A stretch of DNA of 62,837 nt from an uncultured Sutterella sp. GTDB lineage: Bacteria; Pseudomonadota; Gammaproteobacteria; Burkholderiales; Burkholderiaceae_F. Below, piece by piece: positions 51,945 to 61,766 of the stretch (position 1 is the first letter of the stretch; every line of letters starts with the position of its first letter). Below the pieces are notes generated by a model. It was not told the origin of the DNA and did not search any database. It worked only from the letters and a program-made list of their open reading frames with translations. The stretch lies in assembly GCA_905213905.1 (NCBI GenBank), contig CAJMKD010000015.1, forward strand, positions 1-62,837. Direction: 5' to 3'. Position numbers and translations under genes: made by a program.

Positions 51945-53489
51945 TTACTTGAACTTCAGATTGGCGGCCGAGAAGTCCATCGAGCCCTGGGTGCCGGGGG
52001 TCCATTCGATGTTCTTCTGCTTGGCGTAGATCATCGGAAGCGAGTAGAGCGGGCAGGCTAAGGGGTTCTCGGCGAAGGCCTTCAGCATCTTCCCCCAGGC
52101 GGCCTTGCGCTCAGCCGGATCGATCGAGGTTTCGAGGATCTTGCCCTGTTCGGTGAAGACCTTGTACTCGGGGCTCTCGATGAAGTAGCCGTTGGCTTCC
52201 CAGAAGGCGCCCGGCTTCATGCGGCGCCAGAGCTGCGCGGCCGGGTCGGGGTAGTAGGCGGAGAAGGAGGCGTTGTTGATCATGCGGTCCTTGCCCGCGG
52301 CTTCAACCTGCGTCCAGTTTTCCTTCACGTCGAGCTTGATGTTGATGCCGACCTGCTTGAGCATGGCGGCCACCGCCTGCGAAACGGTCATTTCGAGCGT
52401 GTAGTAGCCCGGCTGGATGCGCCAGACGATGGGTTCGCCCTTGTAGCCCGAAGCCTTCACGAGAGCCTTGGCCTTCGCCGGGTCGTAGAGCTTCTGATTG
52501 AGGTCGGCGAGCCAGAGGTCGCCGAAGGTCTTCGACTGGAAGCTGTCGGCCGGCGTCGTCTTGCCGGCAAAGAGCGCATTGACGAGCATTTCGCGGTCGA
52601 TCGCGTGCAGGAACGCCTGGCGCAGCTCCTTGCTCTGCATGACCTTGCTCGACTTCGCATCGAAGACGAGGCCGTAGATGTTGTCGATGGGGCCCCCGAC
52701 AACGTCGATCTTGCCGTCTGAGGAGAGGGGCTTCACCTGGTCGGGCGGCACTTCGGTGATCATGTCGAATTCGCCCGAGCGCAGACCCGCGACGCGCGCG
52801 GATAGTTCGGGCACCTCGACGAAGGTGAGCTTCGCGGCGGGGGCCTTGTCGCCCCAGTAGCCTTCAAAGCGCTTGAGCGCCAAGCGGTTGCCCGTCTTGA
52901 ATTCGACGATTTCATAGGGGCCGGTGCCGTAGGGGTGCTTGATCCAGTTGTCCCAGCCGCCGGCCTTCTTGAAGCCGTCTTCGGAAATGATTTCCGACAT
53001 GCGGGCGGAGAAGCGGCGCTCGATCAGCGGATCGGCCGAGTTCATCGTGACGCGGACCGTGTAGTCGTCCACCTTTTCGACGGACTTGAGGCCGCCCAGG
53101 AATTCGCCGGCGGCAGCGCGCCCCGGGGCCTTTTCGCCCATGAAGCGTTCGGGGCCGAAGGAGAAGACGACGTCGTCAGCGGTGAAGTCGGTGCCGTCCT
53201 GGAACTTCACGCCGCGGCGCAGCTTGAATTCAACCGTTTCCGGCGAAATGCGCTTCCAGGATTCCGCCAGGCCCGGATGGAGCTCGCCCGTCTTCTGATC
53301 GGCGCGAATGAGCGTTTCATAGATGGAATAGGCGACGCGGTCCATGGCATTGTTGTTGATGCCCTGGGGCTCGACGGTGGGCGGCAGCTGCTGAACGGCA
53401 ACAACCATGTTGTCGGCGCTCGCCTGGGCGGTCGCGGCAAAGGCGCCGGCGGCGGCAAGGATGAGCGCGCAAATCGCATTCTTCTTCAT
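51945..53489 (-). CDS. Peptide ABC transporter substrate-binding protein (SBP_bac_5 family)
   Basis: A 514-residue periplasmic binding protein. Sec signal MKKNAICALILAAAGAFAATAQA, no lipobox. Family marks: YETLIRADQKTGELHPGLAESWKRIS, VKFQDGTDFTADDVVFSF and YGTGPYEIVEFK. The Met at 53489 is chosen over the earlier frame start. It is the first gene of the cluster; the ATPase fusion is 210 bp downstream. Binding specificity is unknown; DppA-type proteins take peptides, opines or haem. Confidence 0.93.
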   Translation of the reverse strand: MKKNAICALILAAAGAFAATAQASADNMVVAVQQLPPTVEPQGINNNAMDRVAYSIYETLIRADQKTGELHPGLAESWKRISPETVEFKLRRGVKFQDGTDFTADDVVFSFGPERFMGEKAPGRAAAGEFLGGLKSVEKVDDYTVRVTMNSADPLIERRFSARMSEIISEDGFKKAGGWDNWIKHPYGTGPYEIVEFKTGNRLALKRFEGYWGDKAPAAKLTFVEVPELSARVAGLRSGEFDMITEVPPDQVKPLSSDGKIDVVGGPIDNIYGLVFDAKSSKVMQSKELRQAFLHAIDREMLVNALFAGKTTPADSFQSKTFGDLWLADLNQKLYDPAKAKALVKASGYKGEPIVWRIQPGYYTLEMTVSQAVAAMLKQVGINIKLDVKENWTQVEAAGKDRMINNASFSAYYPDPAAQLWRRMKPGAFWEANGYFIESPEYKVFTEQGKILETSIDPAERKAAWGKMLKAFAENPLACPLYSLPMIYAKQKNIEWTPGTQGSMDFSAANLKFK

Positions 53490-54564
53490 AACTTCTGCTT
53501 TCTTATTGACGTAACGGTTAAAGGGCATCAAACAGCATCGGACGGGCCGCGGCGCCTGCGGTTCGCCCGCGCCGGCATCGGCCGGCAGGTCTCTCGGGCG
53601 AAGCGCGCAAAAGCGGGCGCGGGGTGAAAAGCCAGTCAGCGCTCATGTCGGAGCACATCAGCGGCATCCGGAAGGCGGGCGCAGACACAGCGCTTTCAAC
53701 GCGAAACTTTTGACGCGAGGCTGTTTCGATAGTTGTTCGGGTCGAACCTGGACTTCCCCTGAAGCACATTCAGACGGCCTCCTCGGTCGACAGCGCCATT
53801 CTTGCGTTTCGAGATGACGCGTCCGCTAAGCCAAAATGAATATTCGATGACGTCTTCAAAGGGCGGCTGCACCGTCGTGAGGACGCCGCCCAGGCGGCTG
53901 AGGGAAGTGAAAAATGGTGCGAAAGCCGCGGAGAGGCGAGCGCGGCAGCTGCCGCTCGGCTTGCGCCCGAATTTGAGCGCGATCTCAGCGCGTTCGGCAC
54001 CCGCCGAAGACGGACGGCCGCCCCCAGCCTAATCGCGGAGCAGAGGCGCCCAGTCTGATTCGGCCCGGATGCTGCCCACGCAGACGGCTGGATTCGAAAT
54101 CGAAATGCGGCGAAGAATAAAATAGACATGCCATCAAAAGGATCTTCAATTGAAATCCCTGCGGCGCCGTCATAGATCGTCGGCCATGCAATTCGGAATG
54201 AATCCGAAGGAGATATATTGAGGCGCTCCGATATGAAGCGAGCTCGAATGGCTATTGAATTCGAAATGGATGCGCTTCAAGGGTCCGCGTTTGACTGCGA
54301 GAATGCGGGATTCGGATGGGTTCGGTAGCGCAGGGCAGGGCCGCGTGAAGAGAAAAAAAGCGAAGCGGCGATGACGCGCGAAGCGGCGCGCAGACGAACG
54401 AAGAAGGCCCCAAAATGACCCAGAGGTACAAAGGGCGCACCGACAAAATGGCGGCGCCGCGCGGATGCGTCCTTGGGCTTCGCTGCCGCAGAAGACCGCA
54501 GCATTTGTTTCAAAATTGTGACAGTTGCCGAAGCCTCAAGCCGCGGCGCGAGGGCGCGGGGACT
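53490..54564. other. Long region without a supported gene, upstream of the peptide importer
   Basis: Over 1 kb. It holds the importer promoter. Long minus frames at 53770-54129 look like GC-frame noise. One short plus frame (TTG at 54218 to stop 54328, 36 residues) is preceded by AAGGAGATATA, a strong ribosome site, but the product matches nothing I know. Base composition shifts to A+T-rich at 54090-54300, which may mark decayed foreign DNA. Confidence 0.4.
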
Positions 54565-55563
54565 TCAGTGCCGCGCCGTGAGCGCCTCGCACCGGTCGGC
54601 ATACACGAGATCCGAAAGGCCGCCGATGAGCGGATCGGCAAGCGCATCCCGGCAGTCGGCGACCGAAGCGGTGAGAATGATGCCGCCGCTCTTGCGGAAG
54701 GCCTGGGCGGCTGCCGGATCGTTCTTGAGGGTCTGGGGGTTCACAACCGCCGCACGCACGCCCGAAGCAGCCGCACTTCGCAGGCGCCGCGTCGAAAGGG
54801 CAGGCGTCGTCACCCCGGCGCGCAGCGCCGCCGCGTATTGGCGCAAGCTGCTCACCTCGACAATCATCCGCTCGGGATAAGGAAAGGTTTCAAGAAGCAC
54901 CGCATAATCCTTCGCTTTGTCGACGACGAGCACAAAGGGAGGAATGTCCTTGAGATGCGCCGCCAGATCGGCCAGCACCACGGGCGTGAAGCGGCCCTCG
55001 ATCCGGCACGCCCGCACGGCCGCAGCCGAGACGGGCGGCAGAACCCAGGCGGCTTCGTGGCCGGTGCGGCGGTTGAAGTCCTTGAGCGTATGGCCGCCGA
55101 AGTATTCGCCCGTGAGCGTCTTGCGCAGATCGAGCTCGATGAAGCGGAATCCTTCTTCAAAGGCGTGCCGCATGCTTTCTTTGGAATTTGTGTAGAGGGC
55201 GTCCCCGACGGCGCCGCCGCCATGCGCGATGAAGAGCGGCGAGGTCCGGTCAGCACGGCCTGCGATCCGTTCGACGAGGGAAGAAGCGGGCGTTTCGCGA
55301 AGAAGCGCCGCATCGGCATCGCGCTGCGCATGGAGCGCCGCTCGCGCGCCAAAGACCGCAGCGGCGCCGAACGAGAGCAGGCAGAGAAGGAGAGCGAAGC
55401 GCTTCGCCCGCAGGTGCCGCCGGCAGGGCGCTGCTCGCGAACCACATGGCGCTTCAAAGCGCGCTTTTTCGGATGCTTCCCCTGACGCTGCCCCGCCGGG
55501 CGCGCAGCCGCTCTCTCGGGCTCGGGCGCTCGGAAAAACCGAATTGGATCTCTTTTGCTTCAT
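54565..55563 (-). CDS. Membrane-anchored GDPD-like (glycerophosphodiester phosphodiesterase) protein
   Basis: A 332-residue protein. A charged leader of about 50 residues precedes one hydrophobic segment (FALLLCLLSFGAAAVFGA), so the catalytic part is probably outside the cytoplasm. The GDPD-type barrel starts with FIAHGGGAVGDALYTNSKESMRHAFEEGFRFIELDL. The His and the Glu-x-Asp pair expected in GDPD enzymes are present, but HGGG stands in place of HRG and GHT in place of the usual HD. Substrate specificity may differ. GGAGGG lies upstream of the ATG. Confidence 0.75.
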   Translation of the reverse strand: MKQKRSNSVFPSARARESGCAPGGAASGEASEKARFEAPCGSRAAPCRRHLRAKRFALLLCLLSFGAAAVFGARAALHAQRDADAALLRETPASSLVERIAGRADRTSPLFIAHGGGAVGDALYTNSKESMRHAFEEGFRFIELDLRKTLTGEYFGGHTLKDFNRRTGHEAAWVLPPVSAAAVRACRIEGRFTPVVLADLAAHLKDIPPFVLVVDKAKDYAVLLETFPYPERMIVEVSSLRQYAAALRAGVTTPALSTRRLRSAAASGVRAAVVNPQTLKNDPAAAQAFRKSGGIILTASVADCRDALADPLIGGLSDLVYADRCEALTARH

Positions 55564-55761
55564 GAACGCATGCGCCCTCCAAAGGAAACCAAAAGCAAGG
55601 CCTCAGCCCTTAAACCTATTGTTGCAGAGCATTGCGCCCGCAGCGCGCGCCAAAAGTACTAAAAAGACGCTAAAAACTGCGAACTTTCACCAGTCCATTA
55701 CAATTTCCGAACGCTTCCCACACATTTTTCTCTTTTTGCAGCCGAACAGCGGGGCCCGCGC

Positions 55762-56763
55762 ATGAACCTTCAGCAGCTCGAAAAATTCATCGCCGTCGCC
55801 GAATCGGCGAGCCTCACGGCGGCGGCCCGCCGCCTCTATACGACGCAGCCCAATCTTTCGAATGCGCTCAAGTCGCTGGAGGAGGAGCTCGGCACGCCGC
55901 TCTTTGACCGCGTCCGCGGCCGGCTCGTTCTCAATTCTGCGGGCCGCGCCGCGCAAAAGCGCGCGCAAGAAGCGCTCGAGGCCGTCCGCAGGCTTCGCGA
56001 GGATGTGGCGCGGGCAGCCTCGCCCGCCGGAACGCTTCGCGCGGGCTTCTGCGATCCGGGGCCGATGTGGTACGCGCTGCCGCTCGCAGCCGGCATGCAC
56101 GGGCTCGCCCCTATCAGCGGATTCGTCGCCGACCCCGGCCGCGGGGAAGCAAAGCGCTTTGAGCCGGATCCCGTCAATGCGCGGCTCGTGAGCGCGCTCT
56201 TTGATGGCGAAATCGACTTCGCCGTGCTTCTCGCGCCCGAGGAGCGGTCGGACGATGCAGAGAAGCCCCATTGGCTGAAGAAGCGGGCAGGCATTGCCGT
56301 GCGGCCTTTCCTCGAAGACCAGCTGCTGCTTTCGCTCCCGCCCGGGCATCGGCTTGCCCGAACGGCTGCGCCGATAACGCTTGCCGAAATGGCTGCAGCG
56401 CCGGATCTTCACATTTATACGCTGAGCATCCCGGGCGCAGCCATGCGGCGCCTCGACGAGCTTCTCGCCGAGCACCCGGCAATCGCGTGCGAGCGCGAAA
56501 CGGACTTCTTCCTATTTGGGCCTGAGCTCGCCCGCCGAAAGGCGCCGACCTTCACAACGCGCATCGTGCGCTGCTACCGCAACGACGGTGCGGGCCGCGT
56601 CTGCCGGCCGATTGCCGACCCCGGCGCGCGCCTTAATTACGAAATCGCCTGCCGTGACGCTGATGCGCAGCGCCTTCAGAGCGTCTTTGCCTGGAGAGCG
56701 GGCGTTGCGCAGACCTTCGAAGCAGCGGAGCGGGCATTTTCGCCTCAGCCCATCATTTCATGA
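55762..56763 (+). CDS. LysR-family transcriptional regulator
   Basis: A 333-residue regulator. Helix-turn-helix: FIAVAESASLTAAARRLYTTQPNLSNALKSLEEELG at residues ~9-45, then PLFDRVRGRLVLNSAG. The co-inducer domain follows. It is divergent from the GDPD-like gene (198 bp gap) and followed by an exported alpha/beta hydrolase 164 bp downstream. It could regulate either. Ligand unknown. Confidence 0.92.
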   Translation: MNLQQLEKFIAVAESASLTAAARRLYTTQPNLSNALKSLEEELGTPLFDRVRGRLVLNSAGRAAQKRAQEALEAVRRLREDVARAASPAGTLRAGFCDPGPMWYALPLAAGMHGLAPISGFVADPGRGEAKRFEPDPVNARLVSALFDGEIDFAVLLAPEERSDDAEKPHWLKKRAGIAVRPFLEDQLLLSLPPGHRLARTAAPITLAEMAAAPDLHIYTLSIPGAAMRRLDELLAEHPAIACERETDFFLFGPELARRKAPTFTTRIVRCYRNDGAGRVCRPIADPGARLNYEIACRDADAQRLQSVFAWRAGVAQTFEAAERAFSPQPIIS

Positions 56764-56927
56764 TGATGGGATCATCAAAATAAAGAATTTTTCAGAATGC
56801 CCGGCGCTCGATAGGATTGGCCACAAAACCGCAAGCCGCAGGCGGCATCACCCGCAGCGAATGCTGTGCTGAGAAGCCTTGCCTGCCGCAGTCCATTCAT
56901 CACTTTCCATTGATATCGAGGTTCGCC

Positions 56928-58271
56928 ATGGCATTCGACCGCCTTGCTTCGGCCGCGCTTTCGCGCCGAGCACTCATCAACAAAACGCTTTTCACGCTCT
57001 CAGCCGCTGCGCTCGCGACATTTGCGGCTCTGAATCCTGCTGCGGCCGCCGACGCAGCAGCCGCCGACGGCATTCGGCCGTCCCCCGTGCGCGTCGTCGA
57101 CGTGCCCGATTCAATCGAGAAGGCGCTCGCGCATGCGCGCGCCGAAGCCGATCAGTTTGCGGCAGCCCATCCGCTCCATCTGCGCACGATGGGCTCCTTC
57201 ATGTTCGGCGGCACCGCCGACATTCTGCCTTCGGGCGAAACCTTCCACGGCGACCACGGCTACGCCGAGTACTTCGTGCCTCAAAACGCGAAAAACCTCC
57301 CGATCGTCCTCTGGCACGGCATCGGCCAGTCTGGAAAATGCTTCGAGTCGACCCCGGACGGGCGCGAAGGCTTCTCAGCCATTCTGCCGCGCCTCGGCTG
57401 GGCGGCCTACATCATCGACCAGCCCCGCCGCGGGCGCGCTGGCTACACGCACGTGAAGCCCGACGGCGGCACGGTGCCGACCATCCTGATGGAAACGGCC
57501 GTCTGGGACGCCTTCCGCAACGGCGTCTGGCACCCTGGCGACGCGGCCAAAGTGAATGCCAAGACGCAGTTCCCGGCGACGCCCGAGGGCGTCGATCAGT
57601 TTTTCCGCCAGCAGACGCCCGACACCGGGGCCGAGCCGCAGGTGAGCCGGCCGCACCGCATCTTCCTCGCGCGCACGATGACGAAGCTCTTTGAGCGAAC
57701 CGGTCCGGTGATTCTCACGACGCATTCGAACTCGGGCCAATACGGCTGGGAGACGGCCATGCAGAATCCAGGCGCCGTGCGCGGCATCATTGCGCTCGAG
57801 CCCGGATCGGTGTCGTTCCCGGAAAGCATGCGGGGCAAAGTGAAGGAAGCGCCTTACAAAAATGAAGCCGCCGCTCAGGCCGTTCAGCTGCAATTCATCC
57901 CGGACGCGGATTTCGAGAAGCTCCTGAAGCTGCCGATTCTCATCGTATATGGCGACAACATCGCCAAAGCTCCGAGCGATGTGTTCAATGAAGACGTCTG
58001 GCGCCTCTCGGCCTATCACGCGAAGCTCTTCGTCGACGAAGTGAACCGCCGCGGGGGCGACGCGAAGCTCCTGCACCTGCCGGAAGCAGGGCTCGTGGGC
58101 AATACGCACGGGATGTATGCCGACCTCAACAACCTCGAGGTCGCCCAGGTGATTCTCGACTGGTTGCGCCAGAAGGGGCTCGATGCGGCAGATGCGCCTC
58201 ATGCGGGTCCGGCCCCGCAGAAGGCTGCGGGCTTCACGATTCCGATCGATTTCAGCGCGATCGAGCGCTGA
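56928..58271 (+). CDS. Exported alpha/beta-fold hydrolase (esterase-like)
   Basis: A 447-residue secreted hydrolase. The signal (MAFDRLASAALSRRALINKTLFTLSAAALA) includes paired Arg and could use Sec or Tat. The family-type stretch LWHGIGQSGKCFESTPDGREGF leads to DQPRRGRAGYTH, and the nucleophile region is THSNSGQYGWETA, where the elbow reads S-N-S-G rather than GxSxG. The catalytic His is probably in GNTHGMYAD. The Met at 56928 is chosen because the longer frame puts 37 non-homologous residues before the signal. Substrate unknown. Confidence 0.85.
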   Translation: MAFDRLASAALSRRALINKTLFTLSAAALATFAALNPAAAADAAAADGIRPSPVRVVDVPDSIEKALAHARAEADQFAAAHPLHLRTMGSFMFGGTADILPSGETFHGDHGYAEYFVPQNAKNLPIVLWHGIGQSGKCFESTPDGREGFSAILPRLGWAAYIIDQPRRGRAGYTHVKPDGGTVPTILMETAVWDAFRNGVWHPGDAAKVNAKTQFPATPEGVDQFFRQQTPDTGAEPQVSRPHRIFLARTMTKLFERTGPVILTTHSNSGQYGWETAMQNPGAVRGIIALEPGSVSFPESMRGKVKEAPYKNEAAAQAVQLQFIPDADFEKLLKLPILIVYGDNIAKAPSDVFNEDVWRLSAYHAKLFVDEVNRRGGDAKLLHLPEAGLVGNTHGMYADLNNLEVAQVILDWLRQKGLDAADAPHAGPAPQKAAGFTIPIDFSAIER

Positions 58272-58309
58272 TGCGGCACGCCTAAGCCGGAATCGTCCTT
58301 TGAGAATGC

Positions 58310-58349
58310 GGCGCAGCGGGCCGTCCGATGCCGAGCGGCCCGCTGCGCC
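58310..58349. terminator. Strong hairpin between converging hydrolase and aldehyde dehydrogenase genes
   Basis: A perfect 14-bp stem GGCGCAGCGGGCCG/CGGCCCGCTGCGCC with a 12-nt loop. No T run on either side, so it may block transcripts with Rho or act as an RNA stabiliser. Confidence 0.55.
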
Positions 58350-58407
58350 TGCGATCAAAGAAGAAAAGCGCGGGCGCAGAGCACCCCATCGCTCAGTTAA
58401 AGCTCAG

Positions 58408-59838
58408 TTAAAGCGACCCGCAGTCAAAGATCGCCTTGTACTGCGTGAATTCCTGAAGGCCTGCAATGCCGCCCTCGCGGCCAAGGCCGGAGGCTTTGTA
58501 GCCGCCGAAGGGCGCCGTGATGTCGCGCGGTCCGTCGTTCACGTAGACGTTGCCGGCCTTCACGGCCCGCGCCACTTCGATCGCCTTCGCCTTCGGCCCC
58601 CAGACCATGGCGTTGAGGCCATAGGGCGTGTCGTTGGCGATCCGGACCGCTTCGTCGACGTCCGCATACGGAATGACGCAGAGCACCGGCCCGAAGATTT
58701 CCTCCTGCGCGATGCGCATGTCGTTGCGCACATCAACGAAGATCGCGGGCTTCACGAGGTAGCTGCCTGCATCCTCTGGCGGCACTTCGCCCGCGAGCAG
58801 CGTCGCGCCTTCCTCGAGCCCGAGCCGCAGGTAGGACGCCACCTTTTCAAACTGCGCGCGCGAAGAGAGCGGCCCCACCTTGCTCGCCGGATCGGTCGGA
58901 TCGCCGGCGGGATAGTCGGGCAGGTGCTTCAAGAGGAGCGCCTTCGCTTCTTCGAGCTTGGCGGCCGGCACCAGAAGCCGCGAGAGCGCGGTGCAGGTCT
59001 GGCCGGCATTGAGGAAAATCGAGTCGAAGAGCTTCTTCACGGCGAGGTCCGGATCGGGCATCTCGTCGAGCCAGATGCAGGGCGACTTGCCGCCGAGCTC
59101 CAGACTGATGCGCTTCATCGATTCAAGCGCCTTCTGCGCGAGCGAGGTGCCGACGCTCGTCGAGCCGGTGAAGGAAATCATGTCGACATCAGGGTGCCGC
59201 GCAAAGGCGTCGCCCAGGCGGCTGCCGCGCCCGGAGACGAGATTGACGACGCCCTTGGGAAATCCCGCGCGATCGAAGGCGTCGACGAGGAGGAAGGCCG
59301 TGAGCGGCGTATGCTGGCTCGGCTTCAGCACGACGGTGTTACCCGTGAGCACGGCCGGAATCAGCTTCTGAATGATTTGGCCGAGCGGATAGTTCCAGGG
59401 CGTGATGGCCGCGACGACGCCCACAGGCTCGCGCAGCACGGTCGAAGCCGCCCACTTCGATTCGAGCTCGAGCGACTTTTCAGCAAGCGCAATGTAGGAG
59501 GCCGTGCGGTCGTACTGGTAGCGGACCTGCGTAGCGCGCGTGAAGGCGACGGGCTGGCCGAGCTCCTTCACTTCCAGATCGACAATGCGGTCTTCGTCCG
59601 CACGGAAAAGCGCGAGCATCTTCTTCGTGAGCGCAACGCGCTCGCACATCGGCGTCGCGGCCCAGCCGGGCTTCGCTGCGCGCGCCGCGCGCACCGCGCG
59701 GTCGACGTCTTCCGGGGTGCCGTCCGGGACGCGCGCAAAATGCGCGTGCGTCGCGGGATTCTCTACTTCAATCATCGCGTCGGAAGTCGACGAGACCCAT
59801 TCGCCGTTGATGAAGTGCTTTTGAAAGTCATAGGCCAT
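58408..59838 (-). CDS. Aldehyde dehydrogenase family protein
   Basis: A 476-residue NAD(P)-dependent dehydrogenase that oxidises aldehydes to acids. The NAD-binding region has TPWNYPLGQII and FTGSTSVG. The catalytic Glu lies in LELGGKSP and the catalytic Cys in NAGQTCTALSR. The end is PFGGYKASGLGREGG. The Met at 59838 follows GGAGAAAG. It lies downstream of the aminotransferase in the same direction (about 250 bp), consistent with an amine or amino-acid degradation step. Substrate unknown. Confidence 0.94.
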   Translation of the reverse strand: MAYDFQKHFINGEWVSSTSDAMIEVENPATHAHFARVPDGTPEDVDRAVRAARAAKPGWAATPMCERVALTKKMLALFRADEDRIVDLEVKELGQPVAFTRATQVRYQYDRTASYIALAEKSLELESKWAASTVLREPVGVVAAITPWNYPLGQIIQKLIPAVLTGNTVVLKPSQHTPLTAFLLVDAFDRAGFPKGVVNLVSGRGSRLGDAFARHPDVDMISFTGSTSVGTSLAQKALESMKRISLELGGKSPCIWLDEMPDPDLAVKKLFDSIFLNAGQTCTALSRLLVPAAKLEEAKALLLKHLPDYPAGDPTDPASKVGPLSSRAQFEKVASYLRLGLEEGATLLAGEVPPEDAGSYLVKPAIFVDVRNDMRIAQEEIFGPVLCVIPYADVDEAVRIANDTPYGLNAMVWGPKAKAIEVARAVKAGNVYVNDGPRDITAPFGGYKASGLGREGGIAGLQEFTQYKAIFDCGSL

Positions 59839-60086
59839 TTTTTCTTTCTCCGCCAGAAGCCGCCCCGAATGCGGCATGCTGCGGCGCCCGCGAAGAACGC
59901 GCTTCGCGGGCCTGCGCGACGCATGCGCAGAGGGCGAAATCAGCCGAAGGCCGGCGCGGCCGCCACTGGGCCGCGCACGACCTTCATGAAGGACATTTTA
60001 TTCCTCGCGAGCGGCGCGGGCGGACCGAAAAAAGGACCGAAGAAGAGACCAAAGAGAGGGCGGGGAAGGCCGAAAGAAGCTCGGAT

Positions 60087-61379
60087 CTAGCCCGCCTTGG
60101 CCTCGCGCACAACTTCGCCCAGGCGCCGGAGGCCTTCTTCGAGCTGAGCCGCCGAGGGCCCGTAGGAAAAGCGCGCCCAGGCGCGCATCGGCTCCTCGAC
60201 GGGGCGCGTCCGGTAGGGGCGTATGTCGAAAAAGTGCCCGGGCACGATCATCATCTTCTTCTCAAGGAGCCGCTCGAAGAGCCGGTCGGCGTCGTTGATC
60301 GGGTCGGGGAGCGCGGCAAGCGACCCCCAGACGTAGAACGTGCCTTCGGGCGCAGCCGCCGGCCGGATGCCGAGTTCGGCAAGTCCCTCGAGCATGCGGC
60401 GGCGCTTCTCTGCGAAAACCGCGCGCGTCGCTTGGGTCTCCGCTTCGGCGCGCCCCGGCTGAAGCGCTTCGATGGCTGCGCGCTGCACGAGCGTCGAAGG
60501 GCCGCCGTCGATGGCGCTTGCCGCCCGGTTGATCATTTCAATGAGATACTTCGGCCCCACCGCCCAGCCGGCGCGCCAGCCCGGATACCGGAAGCCCTTC
60601 GTGAGGCCGTCGAACACAACGAGCGGATCGCGATTGACGTCTTCGACGGCCGCAAGCGCCGAAAGCGGCGCGGCGGCGGGCGTCCCGTCGGCGTTGTAGA
60701 CGTAGTTCGAATAAAACTCATCGATCGCGAGAAGCGTGCCCGAGCGCCGGCAGGCCGCGAGCATCCGCGCGAGTCCGGCCGTGCCGATGGCGCGCCCCGT
60801 CGGATTGCACGGGTTCGACATCAGAAAGGCGTCGGGCCGGGCATCGTTCAGGAAAGCTTCAAAGGCGCTCTCTTCAAGGAGGAACCCGTCTTCGGCGCGC
60901 GTGCGAAGCTCAACGAGCGCGCAGCGGCCGCGCTGCGCGTAAAGATAATCCTCGTAGGTCGTGTAGTCGGGATTGCGGTACCCGATTCGAGCGCCGTCGC
61001 GGAAAATGCCGAAAAGGCGGGTGAGGGCAAGGCGGCCGCCGGCGGCAAAGCTCACGTTTTCAGCCGTGTAAGGCATCTTCCCGCGCCGCCAGGTGCGGTT
61101 CACCCAGTCGGCCACGGCCTCGCGCGTCGCCAAAAGGCCGCCGATCGGACCGTATTCGGCGTCCTGCGGCTCAGCATGCGCCGTGCGGATTCTTTGCGGC
61201 GCGCCCGGAATGTCGCCGATCTCAGGCTGCCCCTGGCCGAAATTCACCCAGTCCGCAGCGCCGCCCCGGTAGCCTTTCTTCGACGCCTGGTCGACCGTCC
61301 AGGCGACGCCGATGTAAGGCACCTCTCGAACCATGGGAAAGCGGGACGCATCGGCGAAAGGGTTCGAAGCTTGAGTCAT
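60087..61379 (-). CDS. PLP-dependent aminotransferase, class I/II
   Basis: A 430-residue aminotransferase. Fold-type I marks are PDYTTYEDY, SNPCNPTGRAIG, LAIDEFYSNYVY and the PLP lysine in GLTKGFRYPGWRAGW. The Met at 61379 follows GGAGAAA. It is divergent from an EamA exporter and upstream of an aldehyde dehydrogenase. It probably transfers an amino group from an amino acid to a 2-oxoacid; the specific substrate is unknown. Confidence 0.92.
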   Translation of the reverse strand: MTQASNPFADASRFPMVREVPYIGVAWTVDQASKKGYRGGAADWVNFGQGQPEIGDIPGAPQRIRTAHAEPQDAEYGPIGGLLATREAVADWVNRTWRRGKMPYTAENVSFAAGGRLALTRLFGIFRDGARIGYRNPDYTTYEDYLYAQRGRCALVELRTRAEDGFLLEESAFEAFLNDARPDAFLMSNPCNPTGRAIGTAGLARMLAACRRSGTLLAIDEFYSNYVYNADGTPAAAPLSALAAVEDVNRDPLVVFDGLTKGFRYPGWRAGWAVGPKYLIEMINRAASAIDGGPSTLVQRAAIEALQPGRAEAETQATRAVFAEKRRRMLEGLAELGIRPAAAPEGTFYVWGSLAALPDPINDADRLFERLLEKKMMIVPGHFFDIRPYRTRPVEEPMRAWARFSYGPSAAQLEEGLRRLGEVVREAKAG

Positions 61380-61766
61380 GAGAATTTCTCCGAAAGGAAC
61401 GCGGCTGCGGGCGCATGGGGGCTTGGGCGCCGGAATCGAAGCCCGGACCAACAGCGTCAGCGCGCGCCAAAGCTGCTGAAAAATCTTTTTCTAAAGATTT
61501 TAATGGCCGAGTCCCTCGCCAAAACACACCAAATACGAGCCAAATTCCCGAACGCAGCGTTCGAATGCAGGCTCTGCCGCGCTCGGAAGCGCGCGTGGCT
61601 GCAATGATCTATTTGGCGCATCTCATTGAGGCGGATCAAGGCCGATTCGGCCGAGCGAGGCGGCTTCAGGCATATTTGGAAGCTGTGCCTGCATGGGGCT
61701 TCGCCGCGAAGCCGAAGGGCACGGGCCGCGCGCCCGAAACTCAACTGATTCCTGCGTTTTTTCATC
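61380..61766. other. Divergent promoter region between the aminotransferase and EamA genes
   Basis: No gene. A perfect 9-bp hairpin AAAATCTTT/AAAGATTTT (61480-61501) is A+T-rich and may be an operator or a bidirectional terminator. Confidence 0.45.
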
